64,000 bases of DNA from Hyphomicrobiales bacterium (lineage in GTDB: Bacteria; Pseudomonadota; Alphaproteobacteria; Rhizobiales; Rhizobiaceae), in assembly GCA_900473685.1 (NCBI GenBank), contig UCNE01000015.1, positions 186,001-250,000 of the forward strand. Direction: 5' to 3'. A program made the position numbers and the translations under genes. This document shows, in pieces, positions 1-9,338 of the stretch. A model generated the notes under the pieces. The model searched no databases, was not told where the DNA came from, and saw only the letters and a program-made list of their open reading frames with translations. Position 1 is the stretch's first letter. Each line of letters opens with the position of its first letter.

Positions 1-70
1 GGATGGTTTTTGGACCTGTCAACGCTAACCCCCGGCGCCTGTGCCCCATGAAGGCACATCAGGAGTATTC

Positions 71-1774
71 ATGTCTCAAGCTAACCCCACCCGCGACGAT
101 TTTGCCGCGTTGCTGCAGGAATCCTTTGCTACGCAGGATCTTGCCGAAGGCTACGTCACCAAGGGTATTGTTACGGCCATCGAGAAGGACGTCGCTATCG
201 TTGACGTCGGCCTCAAGGTCGAAGGCCGCATCGCTCTGAAGGAATTCGGCGCTAAGGCCAAGGACGGCACGCTGAAGGTCGGCGATGAAGTCGAAGTTTA
301 CGTCGAGCGCATCGAAAATGCGATGGGCGAAGCTGTTCTGTCGCGCGAAAAGGCTCGCCGCGAAGAGAGCTGGGTCCGCCTCGAAGTCAAGTTCGAAGCT
401 GGCGAACGCGTCGAAGGCGTCATCTTCAACCAGGTCAAGGGTGGTTTCACCGTCGATCTGGATGGTGCCGTTGCCTTCCTTCCGCGCTCGCAGGTCGACA
501 TCCGTCCGATCCGCGACGTCACTCCGCTGATGCACAACCCGCAGCCCTTCGAAATCCTCAAGATGGACAAGCGCCGCGGCAACATCGTCGTTTCGCGCCG
601 TACGGTTCTCGAAGAGTCGCGTGCTGAACAGCGTTCGGAAATCGTCCAGAACCTCGAAGAAGGCCAGGTTGTTGACGGCGTCGTCAAGAACATCACCGAT
701 TACGGTGCGTTCGTTGACCTCGGCGGCATCGACGGCCTGCTGCACGTCACCGACATGGCATGGCGCCGCGTCAACCATCCGTCGGAAATCCTGAACATCG
801 GCCAGCAGGTCAAGGTTCAGATCATCCGCATCAACCAGGAAACCCACCGCATCTCGCTCGGCATGAAGCAGCTCGAGTCGGATCCTTGGGATGGCATTGG
901 TGCCAAGTACCCGGTCGGCAAGAAGATCTCCGGTACCGTCACCAACATCACCGACTACGGTGCATTCGTAGAGCTGGAGCCGGGCATCGAAGGCCTGATC
1001 CACATCTCCGAAATGTCCTGGACCAAGAAGAACGTACACCCCGGCAAGATCCTGTCCACGACGCAGGAAGTCGACGTTGTCGTTCTCGAAGTCGACCCGA
1101 CCAAGCGCCGCATCTCGCTCGGCCTCAAGCAGACGCTCGAGAACCCGTGGCAGGCATTCGCGCACAGCCATCCGGCTGGCACGGAAGTTGAAGGCGAAGT
1201 CAAGAACAAGACCGAATTCGGCCTGTTCATCGGTCTCGACGGCGACGTTGACGGCATGGTGCACCTGTCGGATCTCGACTGGAACCGTCCGGGCGAGCAG
1301 GTCATCGAGGAATACAACAAGGGCGACATGGTCAAGGCCGTCGTTCTCGATGTAGACGTCGAAAAGGAACGCATCTCGCTCGGCATCAAGCAGCTCGGCA
1401 AGGACGCAGTCGGCGACGCTGCTGCTTCCGGCGACCTGCGCAAGAACGCCGTTGTTTCGTGCGAAGTTCTGGCTGTCAACGACGGTGGCATCGAAGTGAA
1501 GCTCGTCAACCACGAAGACCTCACCTCGTTCATCCGCCGTGCCGATCTGTCGCGTGACCGCGACGAACAGCGTCCGGAGCGTTTCTCCGTTGGTCAGGTT
1601 GTCGACGCCCGCGTCACCAACTTCTCCAAGAAGGACCGCAAGGTCATGCTGTCGATCAAGGCTCTGGAAATCGCTGAAGAGAAGGAAGCCGTCGCACAGT
1701 TCGGTTCGTCCGACTCGGGCGCTTCGCTCGGCGACATCCTGGGCGCAGCCCTGAAGAACCGTTCGGGCGAATAA
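71..1774 (+). CDS. rpsA: 30S ribosomal protein S1
   Basis: Ribosomal protein S1 (567 aa) binds mRNA at the small subunit and helps initiation on structured or weak-SD messages. Repeated S1 (OB-fold) domains are visible; the central ones share the pattern GxVxNxTDYGAFVDLGGIDGL and each ends in an RISLGxKQ motif. The start at 71 follows AGGAG by five bases. An in-frame ATG at 41 would add ten residues without a Shine-Dalgarno and is less likely. Length and six-domain layout match the family. A strong terminator follows, so this is the end of its transcription unit; the usual upstream neighbour cmk would lie outside the window. Confidence 0.97.
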   Translation: MSQANPTRDDFAALLQESFATQDLAEGYVTKGIVTAIEKDVAIVDVGLKVEGRIALKEFGAKAKDGTLKVGDEVEVYVERIENAMGEAVLSREKARREESWVRLEVKFEAGERVEGVIFNQVKGGFTVDLDGAVAFLPRSQVDIRPIRDVTPLMHNPQPFEILKMDKRRGNIVVSRRTVLEESRAEQRSEIVQNLEEGQVVDGVVKNITDYGAFVDLGGIDGLLHVTDMAWRRVNHPSEILNIGQQVKVQIIRINQETHRISLGMKQLESDPWDGIGAKYPVGKKISGTVTNITDYGAFVELEPGIEGLIHISEMSWTKKNVHPGKILSTTQEVDVVVLEVDPTKRRISLGLKQTLENPWQAFAHSHPAGTEVEGEVKNKTEFGLFIGLDGDVDGMVHLSDLDWNRPGEQVIEEYNKGDMVKAVVLDVDVEKERISLGIKQLGKDAVGDAAASGDLRKNAVVSCEVLAVNDGGIEVKLVNHEDLTSFIRRADLSRDRDEQRPERFSVGQVVDARVTNFSKKDRKVMLSIKALEIAEEKEAVAQFGSSDSGASLGDILGAALKNRSGE

Positions 1775-1796
1775 GCCTTAGCGTTCAAATAGAGAA

Positions 1797-1827
1797 GCCC
1801 GCGGAAAGCGATTTCCGCGGGCTTTTT
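1797..1827 (+). terminator. Rho-independent terminator of rpsA
   Basis: A perfect 11-bp stem, GCCCGCGGAAA paired with TTTCCGCGGGC around a four-base loop, is followed by a T-run. It lies 22 bases after the rpsA stop codon and before the convergent gene. Confidence 0.93.
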
Positions 1828-1855
1828 CATGTCCTGTTTCCGGTGGCGGATCGGT

Positions 1856-3709
1856 TCAGCCGTAGCCGCCCATGCGCCGGTAGAGATCATAGGCGGCGTC
1901 GCCATCGTTCTCGCGCTCGTCCGGATCGGCGTGCTGCAGGACGGGCGTTTCCTCGCTCTGGGTCTCAGGCTGGCTGCCGCCTTCGTCCTGCTGACCTTGA
2001 TCCTCTTCATCCGCAAACGCCTGTTTTTCCTCGTCTTCAACGTCGATGGCGCGAGCCTCCTGCGCCTTTGCCGGCAAATACGGGATCATCGCGAAGGGGA
2101 TTGCGTCGCGGATAATGCCCGCGTCGGGTAGCCGTGGCGTCAGGGCTTCGCGCACATTCTCTTCCGCCGTCGCCGAATGCGGCAGCATCTGGCGGCTCGC
2201 CGCCTTTTCCTCTGGTCCATCCAGCATCGTGTTCCAGGCATCGGGTTCGAGCCCGGCCATCTCCATCTGATCGCCGATATCGCCGGTGAGCAACGAAGCG
2301 TCCGGCAACATTTCAGCGTTCTCGGAGGCTTCCAGTTGCGCAAACAGCATTTCGGCGCTCATGTCAGCCGCATCGCCTGCAAGTGTTGCAAACAGCGGAT
2401 CGGATGTCTCGGCGCCCGGCAACGGCAGGCTGGCCTCGACCAGCGCCTTCAGCATCTGCGCAAGGCTCTTTTCCGGGCGGTCCATCTCCATCTCGGCCGA
2501 AGGTGAGGGGATGTCATCGGCGCCGGTGAAGGATTGATCCTGCGCCTCGATCTCCAATTCCCACTCGCCAAGATCGTGACCCGTGAAGCCATCGACCTCG
2601 TCGGGATTGCGCGCAACGGCCGTTCTGGCTGGCGGCATTTCCGCCTCGGCCGGTGCATCCGTCTCAGTCTGCGAGGCGGAGAGATCGCCGCCATCGATGC
2701 GTGCTTCATTCCTATCCGGACCGGCGGATTGAACGGGTTGCTCGGCTGCTTCCTTCGGCTCGAAAATGTCGAGTTGCAGTTCTTTCACCATCTCCGCTTT
2801 CAGCTGGTCATCCATGCCGGAAGCGATCGTGGCGACCAGAGACAGGGCCTCCGGATCGGCGGCGAGAAAGGCGGCGGCGGCGCGCAGGAGCGGAATCGTG
2901 TCGGAACTCGCCTTGGTGGTCTGTTGCGGTTGCCCGCTGGCGGCGGCGGCGCTGCCGCGCGGCGTCTGGGCCTTTGCAGGTTGCTCCGAGCGCAGTGCCG
3001 TTGCCGGCGTGTCCTCGTTGATGCCTTCCTCGAAGGCAATGACGGCTGGCGCGGCATCATCACCGCCAAAGGCCTTTTTCAAGGCGGCCTGCAACAGCCC
3101 GGGATCGGCAATAGCGGCAGGGTTTATTACCATCGTTTGCGGATTGAATGCTGGTGTCTGCCGGCCCGGGACAGGCGTCTGACCATGCCCTTGTGGCACG
3201 TTGATGTTGGGCAGCAGCTTGCCGTCCGGCTGCGTGCTACCGGCGCGCGGTACCATGGGCGGCTGGAAGGGTCTGTCCAGCAAGCGTGGCAACTCGATGA
3301 TCGAGGGCATTTTCAGCACTTCGGCAAGCATCTTGATGACAATCGCCAGATTGCGCTGGCCCAGTTGCTTTTCCAGGGCCGCCCGCGCCGCCGGTGGCAG
3401 TGTTTCGATAAAGACGGCCAGCCGCTTGCTGAAATCGCGAAGCGTTTCCTGCGGCAGCGGTGGAAATTTCAGGATTTTCGACAATGTGTCGAGCAACCGG
3501 ATCAGTGCATCCTTTGGCAGAGGCTCGCTTCCCAGCAGGTGCCGGTTCAGCGTTTCCAGAATTTTCAAAACCGCTTCCGACTGATGTCCCGAGATCCGGC
3601 CTGGCATCGCGACCGGCAACGCCCGCTCTCGCGGTGTGACCGCTTCGACGGCGATTGCCGCCTGTGCCGCCGCAATCGGTGTCTTGACTGAGAGAAGGGG
3701 CATCAGCAT
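1856..3709 (-). CDS. Large acidic hypothetical protein
   Basis: I do not recognise this 617-aa protein. Residues 30-150 are predicted to be helix-rich and amphipathic (leucines around RLLDTLSKIL and LAIVIKMLAEVL). The middle is rich in Pro, Gln and Ala. The C-terminal 300 residues are strongly acidic (Glu, Asp, Met) and look disordered. There is no signal peptide or membrane span. The start at 3709 is chosen because GGAG lies six bases upstream; an ATG 45 bases earlier has no Shine-Dalgarno. The Pro/Gln-rich middle recalls flagellar hook-length proteins (FliK), but I see no clear hook-domain motif, so no function is given. It ends convergent with rpsA. Confidence 0.75.
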   Translation of the reverse strand: MLMPLLSVKTPIAAAQAAIAVEAVTPRERALPVAMPGRISGHQSEAVLKILETLNRHLLGSEPLPKDALIRLLDTLSKILKFPPLPQETLRDFSKRLAVFIETLPPAARAALEKQLGQRNLAIVIKMLAEVLKMPSIIELPRLLDRPFQPPMVPRAGSTQPDGKLLPNINVPQGHGQTPVPGRQTPAFNPQTMVINPAAIADPGLLQAALKKAFGGDDAAPAVIAFEEGINEDTPATALRSEQPAKAQTPRGSAAAASGQPQQTTKASSDTIPLLRAAAAFLAADPEALSLVATIASGMDDQLKAEMVKELQLDIFEPKEAAEQPVQSAGPDRNEARIDGGDLSASQTETDAPAEAEMPPARTAVARNPDEVDGFTGHDLGEWELEIEAQDQSFTGADDIPSPSAEMEMDRPEKSLAQMLKALVEASLPLPGAETSDPLFATLAGDAADMSAEMLFAQLEASENAEMLPDASLLTGDIGDQMEMAGLEPDAWNTMLDGPEEKAASRQMLPHSATAEENVREALTPRLPDAGIIRDAIPFAMIPYLPAKAQEARAIDVEDEEKQAFADEEDQGQQDEGGSQPETQSEETPVLQHADPDERENDGDAAYDLYRRMGGYG

Positions 3710-4058
3710 CGCAATCTCCGTCACGTTCGAGTTGAGGCCAGATCTGTTTGGCATGCCAATAAAAGGGCCGGATGCCTTAGGGCATATGTCAGGGGGTGAA
3801 GGCGCTTCATGCGCATGCCCGACGGCTCATTCACGGCCAGACCAGACTGCGGCGGCTGCTTCGGAACCAGGGTGGCCGAGCATTGTATGGTTCCATATTA
3901 GCGCCGAATGATTGATAGAATATTAACCATACCGGATGCAGCCACTGGGGATGGAAAGGCGCCTGCTTTGCTCTTGCCGCCCTTTCATCGCTCGCGTACA
4001 TCTCGTGCTACCGCCGTCGATTATGCGGCGCGCATGGAATTGCTTTCGGGGGAATGCG
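3710..4058. other. Divergent intergenic region
   Basis: This stretch separates the minus-strand acidic protein from plus-strand nadV and must hold both promoters. It is AT-rich around 3895-3935. No convincing -35/-10 pair, riboswitch or small gene was found. Confidence 0.5.
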
Positions 4059-5441
4059 ATGAACCTGACCAACCTGATCCTCAACACCGATAGCTACAAG
4101 TTCAGCCATTTCCTGCAATATCCTCCGGGCACACGAGGTATCTCCGCCTATATCGAGACACGTGGTCATCCCGATCAGGCCGATGTGCTGTTCTTCGGCC
4201 TGCAGATGTTCCTCAAGGAGTATCTCGGCAAGCCGGTTACGCGCGCCGATGTCGATGAGGCGGAAGCGATCGTCTTTGCCCATGGCCTGCCGTTCCATCG
4301 CGCCGGCTGGATGCGGATCGTCGACCATTTCGGCGGTTATCCGCCGCTTGAAATCCAGGCGCTGCCGGAAGGTACTCTGCTGCGCCGCGGCGTGCCGATG
4401 GTGCAGGTGGTCAATACCGATCCGGAGAGCTTTTGGCTGACATCTTATATCGAGACCGCGCTGTTGCGCGCCGTCTGGTACCCGTCATCGGTCGCCAGCA
4501 ATGCCCGCAAGATCAAGCAGATCATCCGGCCGATCCTTGAGAAAACCTGCGACGATCCGGACGCCGCCTTGCCATTCCGGCTGCACGATTTTGGCGCGCG
4601 CGGGGTTGGCGCGCAGGAACAGGCCGGTCTTGGCGGCGCGGCCCATCTTGTCAATTTCATGGGCACAGACACGATGACCGGCGTGCTCTATGCCCGGCGC
4701 TACTATGGCGCCGAAATGGCCGGGTTCTCGATCCCCGCCTCCGAACATTCGACGATGACTGCCTGGGGTGTCGAGCGGGAAGCGGAAGCCTATGCCAATA
4801 TGATTGATCGCTTTGCCGGTGGTGGCATGTTCGCCGTCGTGTCGGATAGCTACGATATCAACTACGCGGTCTCGGAAATCTGGGGCGAGCAATTGCGCGA
4901 AAAGGTCAGGGCCAGCGGCGGCACGGTGGTGATCCGGCCCGACAGCGGCGACCCGATCGAGACACCGGTGCATGTGATCAAGCAGCTCGATTATCATTTC
5001 GGCTCGGCGTTGAACGGCAAGGGCTACAAGGTGCTCGACAAGTCCGTCCGGGTCATCCAGGGCGATGGTATTTCCAATGCTGATATCAGCCAGATTCTCG
5101 GCCGGCTGGAAGCGTTCGGCTTTTCCGCCGAAAACATCGCCTTCGGCATGGGCGGTGGCCTGTTGCAGAAGGTCAACCGCGACACCTATTCCTTCGCGAT
5201 GAAGACCAATGCGCGGCTCGACGAGACCGGCAGGTGGCACGACGTCTTCAAGCGCCCCGCCACCATGAACGTCAAGGCGTCGAAGGCGGGCCGGCAGGCG
5301 GTGGTCAGCGGCCTTGGCGGCCTTGAGGCGGCGCGTCTCGACGAGCTCAAGGACCGGCGCAATTATCTGGAGACAGTCTGGAAGAACGGCGACTTGCTGC
5401 GCGACTGGAGTTTTGAGGAAATCCGCGCCCGGGCCAAATAG
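4059..5441 (+). CDS. nadV: Nicotinamide phosphoribosyltransferase (NadV/NAMPT type)
   Basis: The 460-aa protein resembles the NAMPT branch of phosphoribosyltransferases, which make NMN from nicotinamide and PRPP in NAD salvage. Visible signatures are LNTDSYKFSHFLQYPPGT at the N-terminus, HDFGARGVGAQEQAG, the GTDT motif whose Asp in NAMPT favours nicotinamide over nicotinate, SEHSTMTAWG with the catalytic His at residue 230, VVSDSYDI, RPDSGDP and FGMGGGLLQK. The start at 4059 has GGGGGA upstream; longer readings begin in non-coding sequence. Many annotations call such proteins nicotinate phosphoribosyltransferase, but the motifs fit NadV better. It stands alone on its strand with a small DUF gene behind it. 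Confidence 0.88.
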   Translation: MNLTNLILNTDSYKFSHFLQYPPGTRGISAYIETRGHPDQADVLFFGLQMFLKEYLGKPVTRADVDEAEAIVFAHGLPFHRAGWMRIVDHFGGYPPLEIQALPEGTLLRRGVPMVQVVNTDPESFWLTSYIETALLRAVWYPSSVASNARKIKQIIRPILEKTCDDPDAALPFRLHDFGARGVGAQEQAGLGGAAHLVNFMGTDTMTGVLYARRYYGAEMAGFSIPASEHSTMTAWGVEREAEAYANMIDRFAGGGMFAVVSDSYDINYAVSEIWGEQLREKVRASGGTVVIRPDSGDPIETPVHVIKQLDYHFGSALNGKGYKVLDKSVRVIQGDGISNADISQILGRLEAFGFSAENIAFGMGGGLLQKVNRDTYSFAMKTNARLDETGRWHDVFKRPATMNVKASKAGRQAVVSGLGGLEAARLDELKDRRNYLETVWKNGDLLRDWSFEEIRARAK

Positions 5442-5502
5442 GATATTGCCTGGCGGCCAGTGCCGCCCCATCTTGGTTCTGGTCTACCGTGGAGCCCTGA
5501 AG

Positions 5503-5838
5503 ATGACGGTTCGTCCACCACAATCGCTGTCACCATCCTTTACCAAGGATGGCGCCCTCAACCTGCTCGAATACGAGCTGATGTCGGAGCGGGCCGATGC
5601 GCTCGGGCGGCATGGATTGAAAGTCGAAAAAGCGATCGCCGCCTTGAGCGTGCTCAGCGATCCTCAAACCACGACGGCGCGGCGCGAACAATTGCTCGAC
5701 GATGCCGCCGATGTCGTCTGGGCGTTCTTCATCCAGCGCGAAATCTGCGGCCTGCGCTCAAACCGCGACGCCGTCCAGCGCTATGGCATCCCGAAGGAGG
5801 TGATGGCGCGCCTTGGCATCGTCAGGCGCAAGCCGTAA
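5503..5838 (+). CDS. Small conserved protein, DUF6665-like
   Basis: This 111-aa soluble, mostly helical protein has LLEYELMSERADALGRHGLKV at its core, followed by a region ending DDAADVVWAFFIQREICGLR. A GGAG sits nine bases before the ATG at 5503. It resembles small rhizobial proteins catalogued as DUF6665, but that name is from memory and the function is unknown. It lies 61 bases after nadV on the same strand and may be cotranscribed. It ends convergent with the next gene, with the two stop codons directly adjacent. Confidence 0.72.
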   Translation: MTVRPPQSLSPSFTKDGALNLLEYELMSERADALGRHGLKVEKAIAALSVLSDPQTTTARREQLLDDAADVVWAFFIQREICGLRSNRDAVQRYGIPKEVMARLGIVRRKP

Positions 5839-7185
5839 TCAGGCGGCCTTCGCTGCTTCGGCCTGACGCTTGAGAATCTCGTAAATGCCGTTTTCATCGA
5901 GGCTGACAGGCAAAATGCCGCCTGCTGCCTCACCCACCGGTGCTGCGGCGTCGCCGGGGCCGGCGCGAGCAAGCAGAACGGCCGCATCGGCCTCTTCCTT
6001 GGCTTCCTCGGAGGCGTCCGTCGTTCCGGCTTCGCTATCGATCGAAGCTGACCCGCTCGCCACGCTGCTGCTGGTCGCGGTGCTTTCGGCCTCTTGCTCG
6101 ATCTCTGCGATTTCGGCGCCCGCTGCAAGGGTCAGCAGCAGGTCGCCCGATGTGACGACCTCTGCGGCCGGCTTGCCATCAGCGGCCGGCACATCGGTCT
6201 TGCCGGGGGCGTTGCGGACGGCGTCATTGACCTTTTCGATCGTGTCCTGAACCTTCTGGACGTCTTCCAGCTTTTCGCCCGCCTCCAGCTTGCGGATATC
6301 CTCTTCGCGCTCCTTGCGCGTTTCGGCATTCTCGACGCGGGTCGGGTCCGGCTGATGGGTTCTTTCCAGCTTCAGTTCTTCGATGGATTTCGGATCGGCG
6401 ATATCCTCCAGCCGCTGGATCGCGACCTGCGTATCCTCGACCGAGGTACCATCGGTGCGGGCGGAGTCATCAAGGACTTCCTGGATAATTTTGGCCTGAG
6501 TGCCGTAGGGATGCTTAATGGCATCAACGATCTGGGCCGCGGTCAGGCCCAGATCCCGCAAGCCGGTCTTGGTTTCAAGCTCTTCGATGCTTGCCGGCAT
6601 TGACTTGCGCACGTCGGCCATCGCCTCGCCGATACGCTTGCTGTAATCCTTGTCGTTCCCGCCCTCGTTTTGCGTGAGCCCATAGCGGGTCACAAAGCGG
6701 GCGGCCATCTTCGTCATTTCGGTTGACTGTTCCGCGGTGCCATTCAGCACGGCGTCGATGTCATCGACCGAGACCCGGAACCGGGCCAGCGTGACCTCAC
6801 GCGGTTGACCGGGAATACCGCCGTTCGCTTCTCTCTTGCCGATCATCGAGACCAGCGTCAACGTATCGGCAACGCGTGTCCCGAAATCCGTGTCGGTTTC
6901 ACCTTCGTCCCGGCTCACGCCCAAAACGTTCAAAAAGCGCGAGATCAGTTCCGCCATCGGATCGTCGTCGCTCTGCAGGGCGCCGAAGAAATGGGCGTTG
7001 ACCTTGTCGTTCAGGGCCGCATGGCTCTTGCTGGCCGAAATGCGCGCCTTGAGGATATCGTCCTCTTTGGTTTCCTTGCGCGCCTTCTTTTCGTCTTCGA
7101 CCCGCTTCTCCTCAGCTTGGTCGATCATCGACTGCATCAGCGTCGTGGTAATGGTTGCGGCACTGGACTGAAGAGGCGTGATCAT
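5839..7185 (-). CDS. Acidic hypothetical protein with internal repeat
   Basis: This 448-aa protein is not recognised. After a charged N-terminus rich in Lys and Glu, two modules of about 80 residues follow in tandem. Each begins RF(L/V)xxxG(V/L)(S/T)xxEGxxDxD(F/Y)xxR and ends in a helix containing DAVL or DAIK. The rest is Glu-rich, then Ala/Ser/Thr-rich, and probably disordered. No signal peptide or membrane span is present. The start at 7185 is chosen for GGAG five bases upstream; the frame stays open 17 codons further without support. A structural or cell-envelope-associated role is possible but unproven. Confidence 0.72.
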   Translation of the reverse strand: MITPLQSSAATITTTLMQSMIDQAEEKRVEDEKKARKETKEDDILKARISASKSHAALNDKVNAHFFGALQSDDDPMAELISRFLNVLGVSRDEGETDTDFGTRVADTLTLVSMIGKREANGGIPGQPREVTLARFRVSVDDIDAVLNGTAEQSTEMTKMAARFVTRYGLTQNEGGNDKDYSKRIGEAMADVRKSMPASIEELETKTGLRDLGLTAAQIVDAIKHPYGTQAKIIQEVLDDSARTDGTSVEDTQVAIQRLEDIADPKSIEELKLERTHQPDPTRVENAETRKEREEDIRKLEAGEKLEDVQKVQDTIEKVNDAVRNAPGKTDVPAADGKPAAEVVTSGDLLLTLAAGAEIAEIEQEAESTATSSSVASGSASIDSEAGTTDASEEAKEEADAAVLLARAGPGDAAAPVGEAAGGILPVSLDENGIYEILKRQAEAAKAA

Positions 7186-7275
7186 GGCTGCTCCGCGCGG
7201 TCTGCAACGTGGGATGTCGTTAACAGTAACCAGCAACCATTAATGTCCGATTAACCTATTTTCGCGGTCATTACA

Positions 7276-8148
7276 TTAGGATGCCTTCATGTGTTGTCTG
7301 GAGGGGTTTGGCGCTTGCGGCTTGCAGACGATCGTCACCAAAACGAAGCTGACATAGAGCAGCAGATACCAGGAGCCCAGTTTCTGCAGCGATACCATGT
7401 GCCATTCGGTTTGGCCGGGATAAAGCCATATGCCGGTGGCCGTTCCAATATTCTCGGCAATCCAGAGAAAGATGCTGGTGAAAAAGGCTGCCAGGACCAG
7501 CGGCATCCAGCGGGCTTTCCGCTCCACGGTAAAATAGATCCGTACCCGCCCGAAAAGCAGCAGAGTGGCCGCAAAAAGGCCGATGCGCATATCGGTTACA
7601 TAGTGATGGCTGTAGAAATTAATGTAGATGGCCGCGGCCAGAAGGGCGGTCAGCGCGAAAGGCGGATAGTGGGTAAAGCGCATGTCGAAAATGCGGATGG
7701 CGCGGGCCATATAGCTGCCGACGGATGCGTACATGAAGCCGGAGAAGAGCGGCACACCGGCAATCTGGAAGAACGCATCCTCCGGATAGACCCAGGATCC
7801 CATCTGGACCTTGAAGATCTCCATGCACGTTCCGGTCACATGGTAGATCAGGATAACCTTGGCCTCCTCCCAGCTCTCCATCTTCAGGCGCAGGAAGGTG
7901 ATTTGTATGCCCAGTGCGGCTAGAAAGAGCGCATCGTAGCGGTTGAGTACCCAGCCGTCGTTCCAGACCAGCTTGGTGACGATGATCAGAAACAGCACAA
8001 GCGCGCCGAACAGGCATGACCATGCCTGTTTCAATCCGAACAGAACGAACTCGGCGAGACCCGGCGGCAGCCTGTTCAGCTGTTGACGGATCCACACCCG
8101 CACGGGTTCAAGGACAGGTCCTGTCTGATGTTCGTTTAGAGGCCGCAT
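7276..8148 (-). CDS. DUF817 family membrane protein
   Basis: The 290-aa protein has about eight hydrophobic helices and the DUF817 hallmarks: LKQAWSCLFG, TGTCMEIFKVQMGSW, LFSGFMYASVGSYM, and WIAENIGTATGIWLYPGQ near the C-terminus. Family members such as Bacillus YoaT are inner-membrane proteins of unknown function. Its ATG shares one base with the stop of the upstream nuclease gene (TGATG), so translation is probably coupled. The frame is open further upstream, but that part is the nuclease gene read in another frame. Confidence 0.87.
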   Translation of the reverse strand: MRPLNEHQTGPVLEPVRVWIRQQLNRLPPGLAEFVLFGLKQAWSCLFGALVLFLIIVTKLVWNDGWVLNRYDALFLAALGIQITFLRLKMESWEEAKVILIYHVTGTCMEIFKVQMGSWVYPEDAFFQIAGVPLFSGFMYASVGSYMARAIRIFDMRFTHYPPFALTALLAAAIYINFYSHHYVTDMRIGLFAATLLLFGRVRIYFTVERKARWMPLVLAAFFTSIFLWIAENIGTATGIWLYPGQTEWHMVSLQKLGSWYLLLYVSFVLVTIVCKPQAPNPSRQHMKAS

Positions 8149-8774
8149 CAGCTGTGCGCGAAAATATCCGTTTCGTCCCAGCCCAGCAAGTCGAGCTTGG
8201 AGCGGGTCGGCAGGAAGGCGAAGCAGGCATCGGCATGCTCGGCACGGCCATCGCGGATCAGGCGTGCCGTCAGCTTGTCGCGCAGCGCATGTAGATGCAG
8301 CACGTCGGATGCGGCATATTCCAGCTGTGCCTGCGAGAGTTTTTCGGCCGCCCAGTCGGACGACTGCTGCTGCTTGGAAATGTCGACCTCGAGCAGTTCC
8401 TTCAGATTGTCCTTCAGGCCGTGCCGGTCCGTATAGGTTCGGGTTAGCCGCGAGGCGATCTTGGTGCAGAAGACTGGCGTCGTGGTCACACCGAACGTGT
8501 GAAACAGCACGGCGATATCGAAGCGGCCGAAGTGAAAGATCTTCTGACGGGTCGGGTCTTCCAGCATGGCGACGAGGTTCGGGGCCTGCGTCTGGCCCTT
8601 GGCGATCCGGATGACGTCCGCCGAACCATCGCCGGGCGAAAGCTGTACCAGGCAAAGCCGGTCGCGGCGCGGAACAAGGCCGAGCGTTTCGGTGTCGATG
8701 GCGATGGCGCCCTTGTAGCGGGCGGCGTCTTCAACTGAAATGTCGCCTTCGTGAAGCCGTATTGCATTTGCCAT
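8148..8774 (-). CDS. Short RNase D-like 3'-5' exonuclease
   Basis: This 208-aa DEDD-type exonuclease has Exo I at IAIDTETLGL, Exo II at HFGRFDIAVLF and Exo III at LEYAASDVLHL (the Tyr four residues before the Asp marks the DEDDy type). It lacks the HRDC domains of full RNase D, so it is the short single-domain form common in alphaproteobacteria. It should trim structured RNA 3' ends. The chosen start, MANAIRLHEGD, matches related proteins; the ATG 15 codons earlier has no ribosome site. It is translationally coupled to the DUF817 gene. Confidence 0.88.
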   Translation of the reverse strand: MANAIRLHEGDISVEDAARYKGAIAIDTETLGLVPRRDRLCLVQLSPGDGSADVIRIAKGQTQAPNLVAMLEDPTRQKIFHFGRFDIAVLFHTFGVTTTPVFCTKIASRLTRTYTDRHGLKDNLKELLEVDISKQQQSSDWAAEKLSQAQLEYAASDVLHLHALRDKLTARLIRDGRAEHADACFAFLPTRSKLDLLGWDETDIFAHS

Positions 8775-8909
8775 GGAAAACCCCACATCAGCCGGACGAA
8801 GTTCCGCGCTTTGGTTCAAGTTGTTGGGCTATAGCGCAACTTCACCGGAAGCGATACCGTCTCCTTGCGCCCGAAGGAGACCTACAGCGTTCATCGGGCA
8901 TCGGTTGGA

Positions 8910-9233
8910 ATGGTGATGTTGACCCTGCAGACTGTTTTTCTCTCCACTGCCCTGGTTCTGTCCGCTGTCCCGGCAGTCGCTGCGCCACTGTCCACGGCAC
9001 CTGTCGAGCTTGCCCAGGTCTATACCGATCTACCCGGTGTGAAGACGCCGGAGGAGGCTTTCGATGCCAAGCGAATCTATTGCGAACAGACGGTTGTCGA
9101 GCGGGAGGGGCATCCAACCTTTGCGCCGCGCTACCGGACCATCAACAATTGCCGCCAGGGCAACGGTCCGGTGTTCCAGTCTCCCGGTACGCCCCGCTCG
9201 CTTGACCGCTACATGCGCGGCCTCGATTATTAG
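8910..9233 (+). CDS. Small secreted hypothetical protein
   Basis: A 107-aa protein with a clear signal peptide: a hydrophobic run (LSTALVLSAV) ends in AVA, the likely cleavage site near residue 24. The mature part of about 80 residues has two cysteines (RIYCEQ and NNCRQG) that could form a disulfide in the periplasm. No domain is recognised. The start is uncertain: a TTG at 8865 and ATGs at 8910 and 8916 share the frame, and none has a strong Shine-Dalgarno. It is divergent from the RNase D-like gene. Confidence 0.65.
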   Translation: MVMLTLQTVFLSTALVLSAVPAVAAPLSTAPVELAQVYTDLPGVKTPEEAFDAKRIYCEQTVVEREGHPTFAPRYRTINNCRQGNGPVFQSPGTPRSLDRYMRGLDY

Positions 9234-9338
9234 GCAAGCCCTCGCGTCCGGCCGCCTTGCAAAATGGCCGTTGATCAATACAACTTCGGCCAAGAGGAAT
9301 GCCGGGCCTTTCCCACGTCCGGCGAGGGAGACGCTATC

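Noticed and set aside
59-1513. A 484-aa minus-strand open frame over rpsA
   Set aside because: Antisense to S1; the frame is open because of GC-rich codon use, with no homology or ribosome site.
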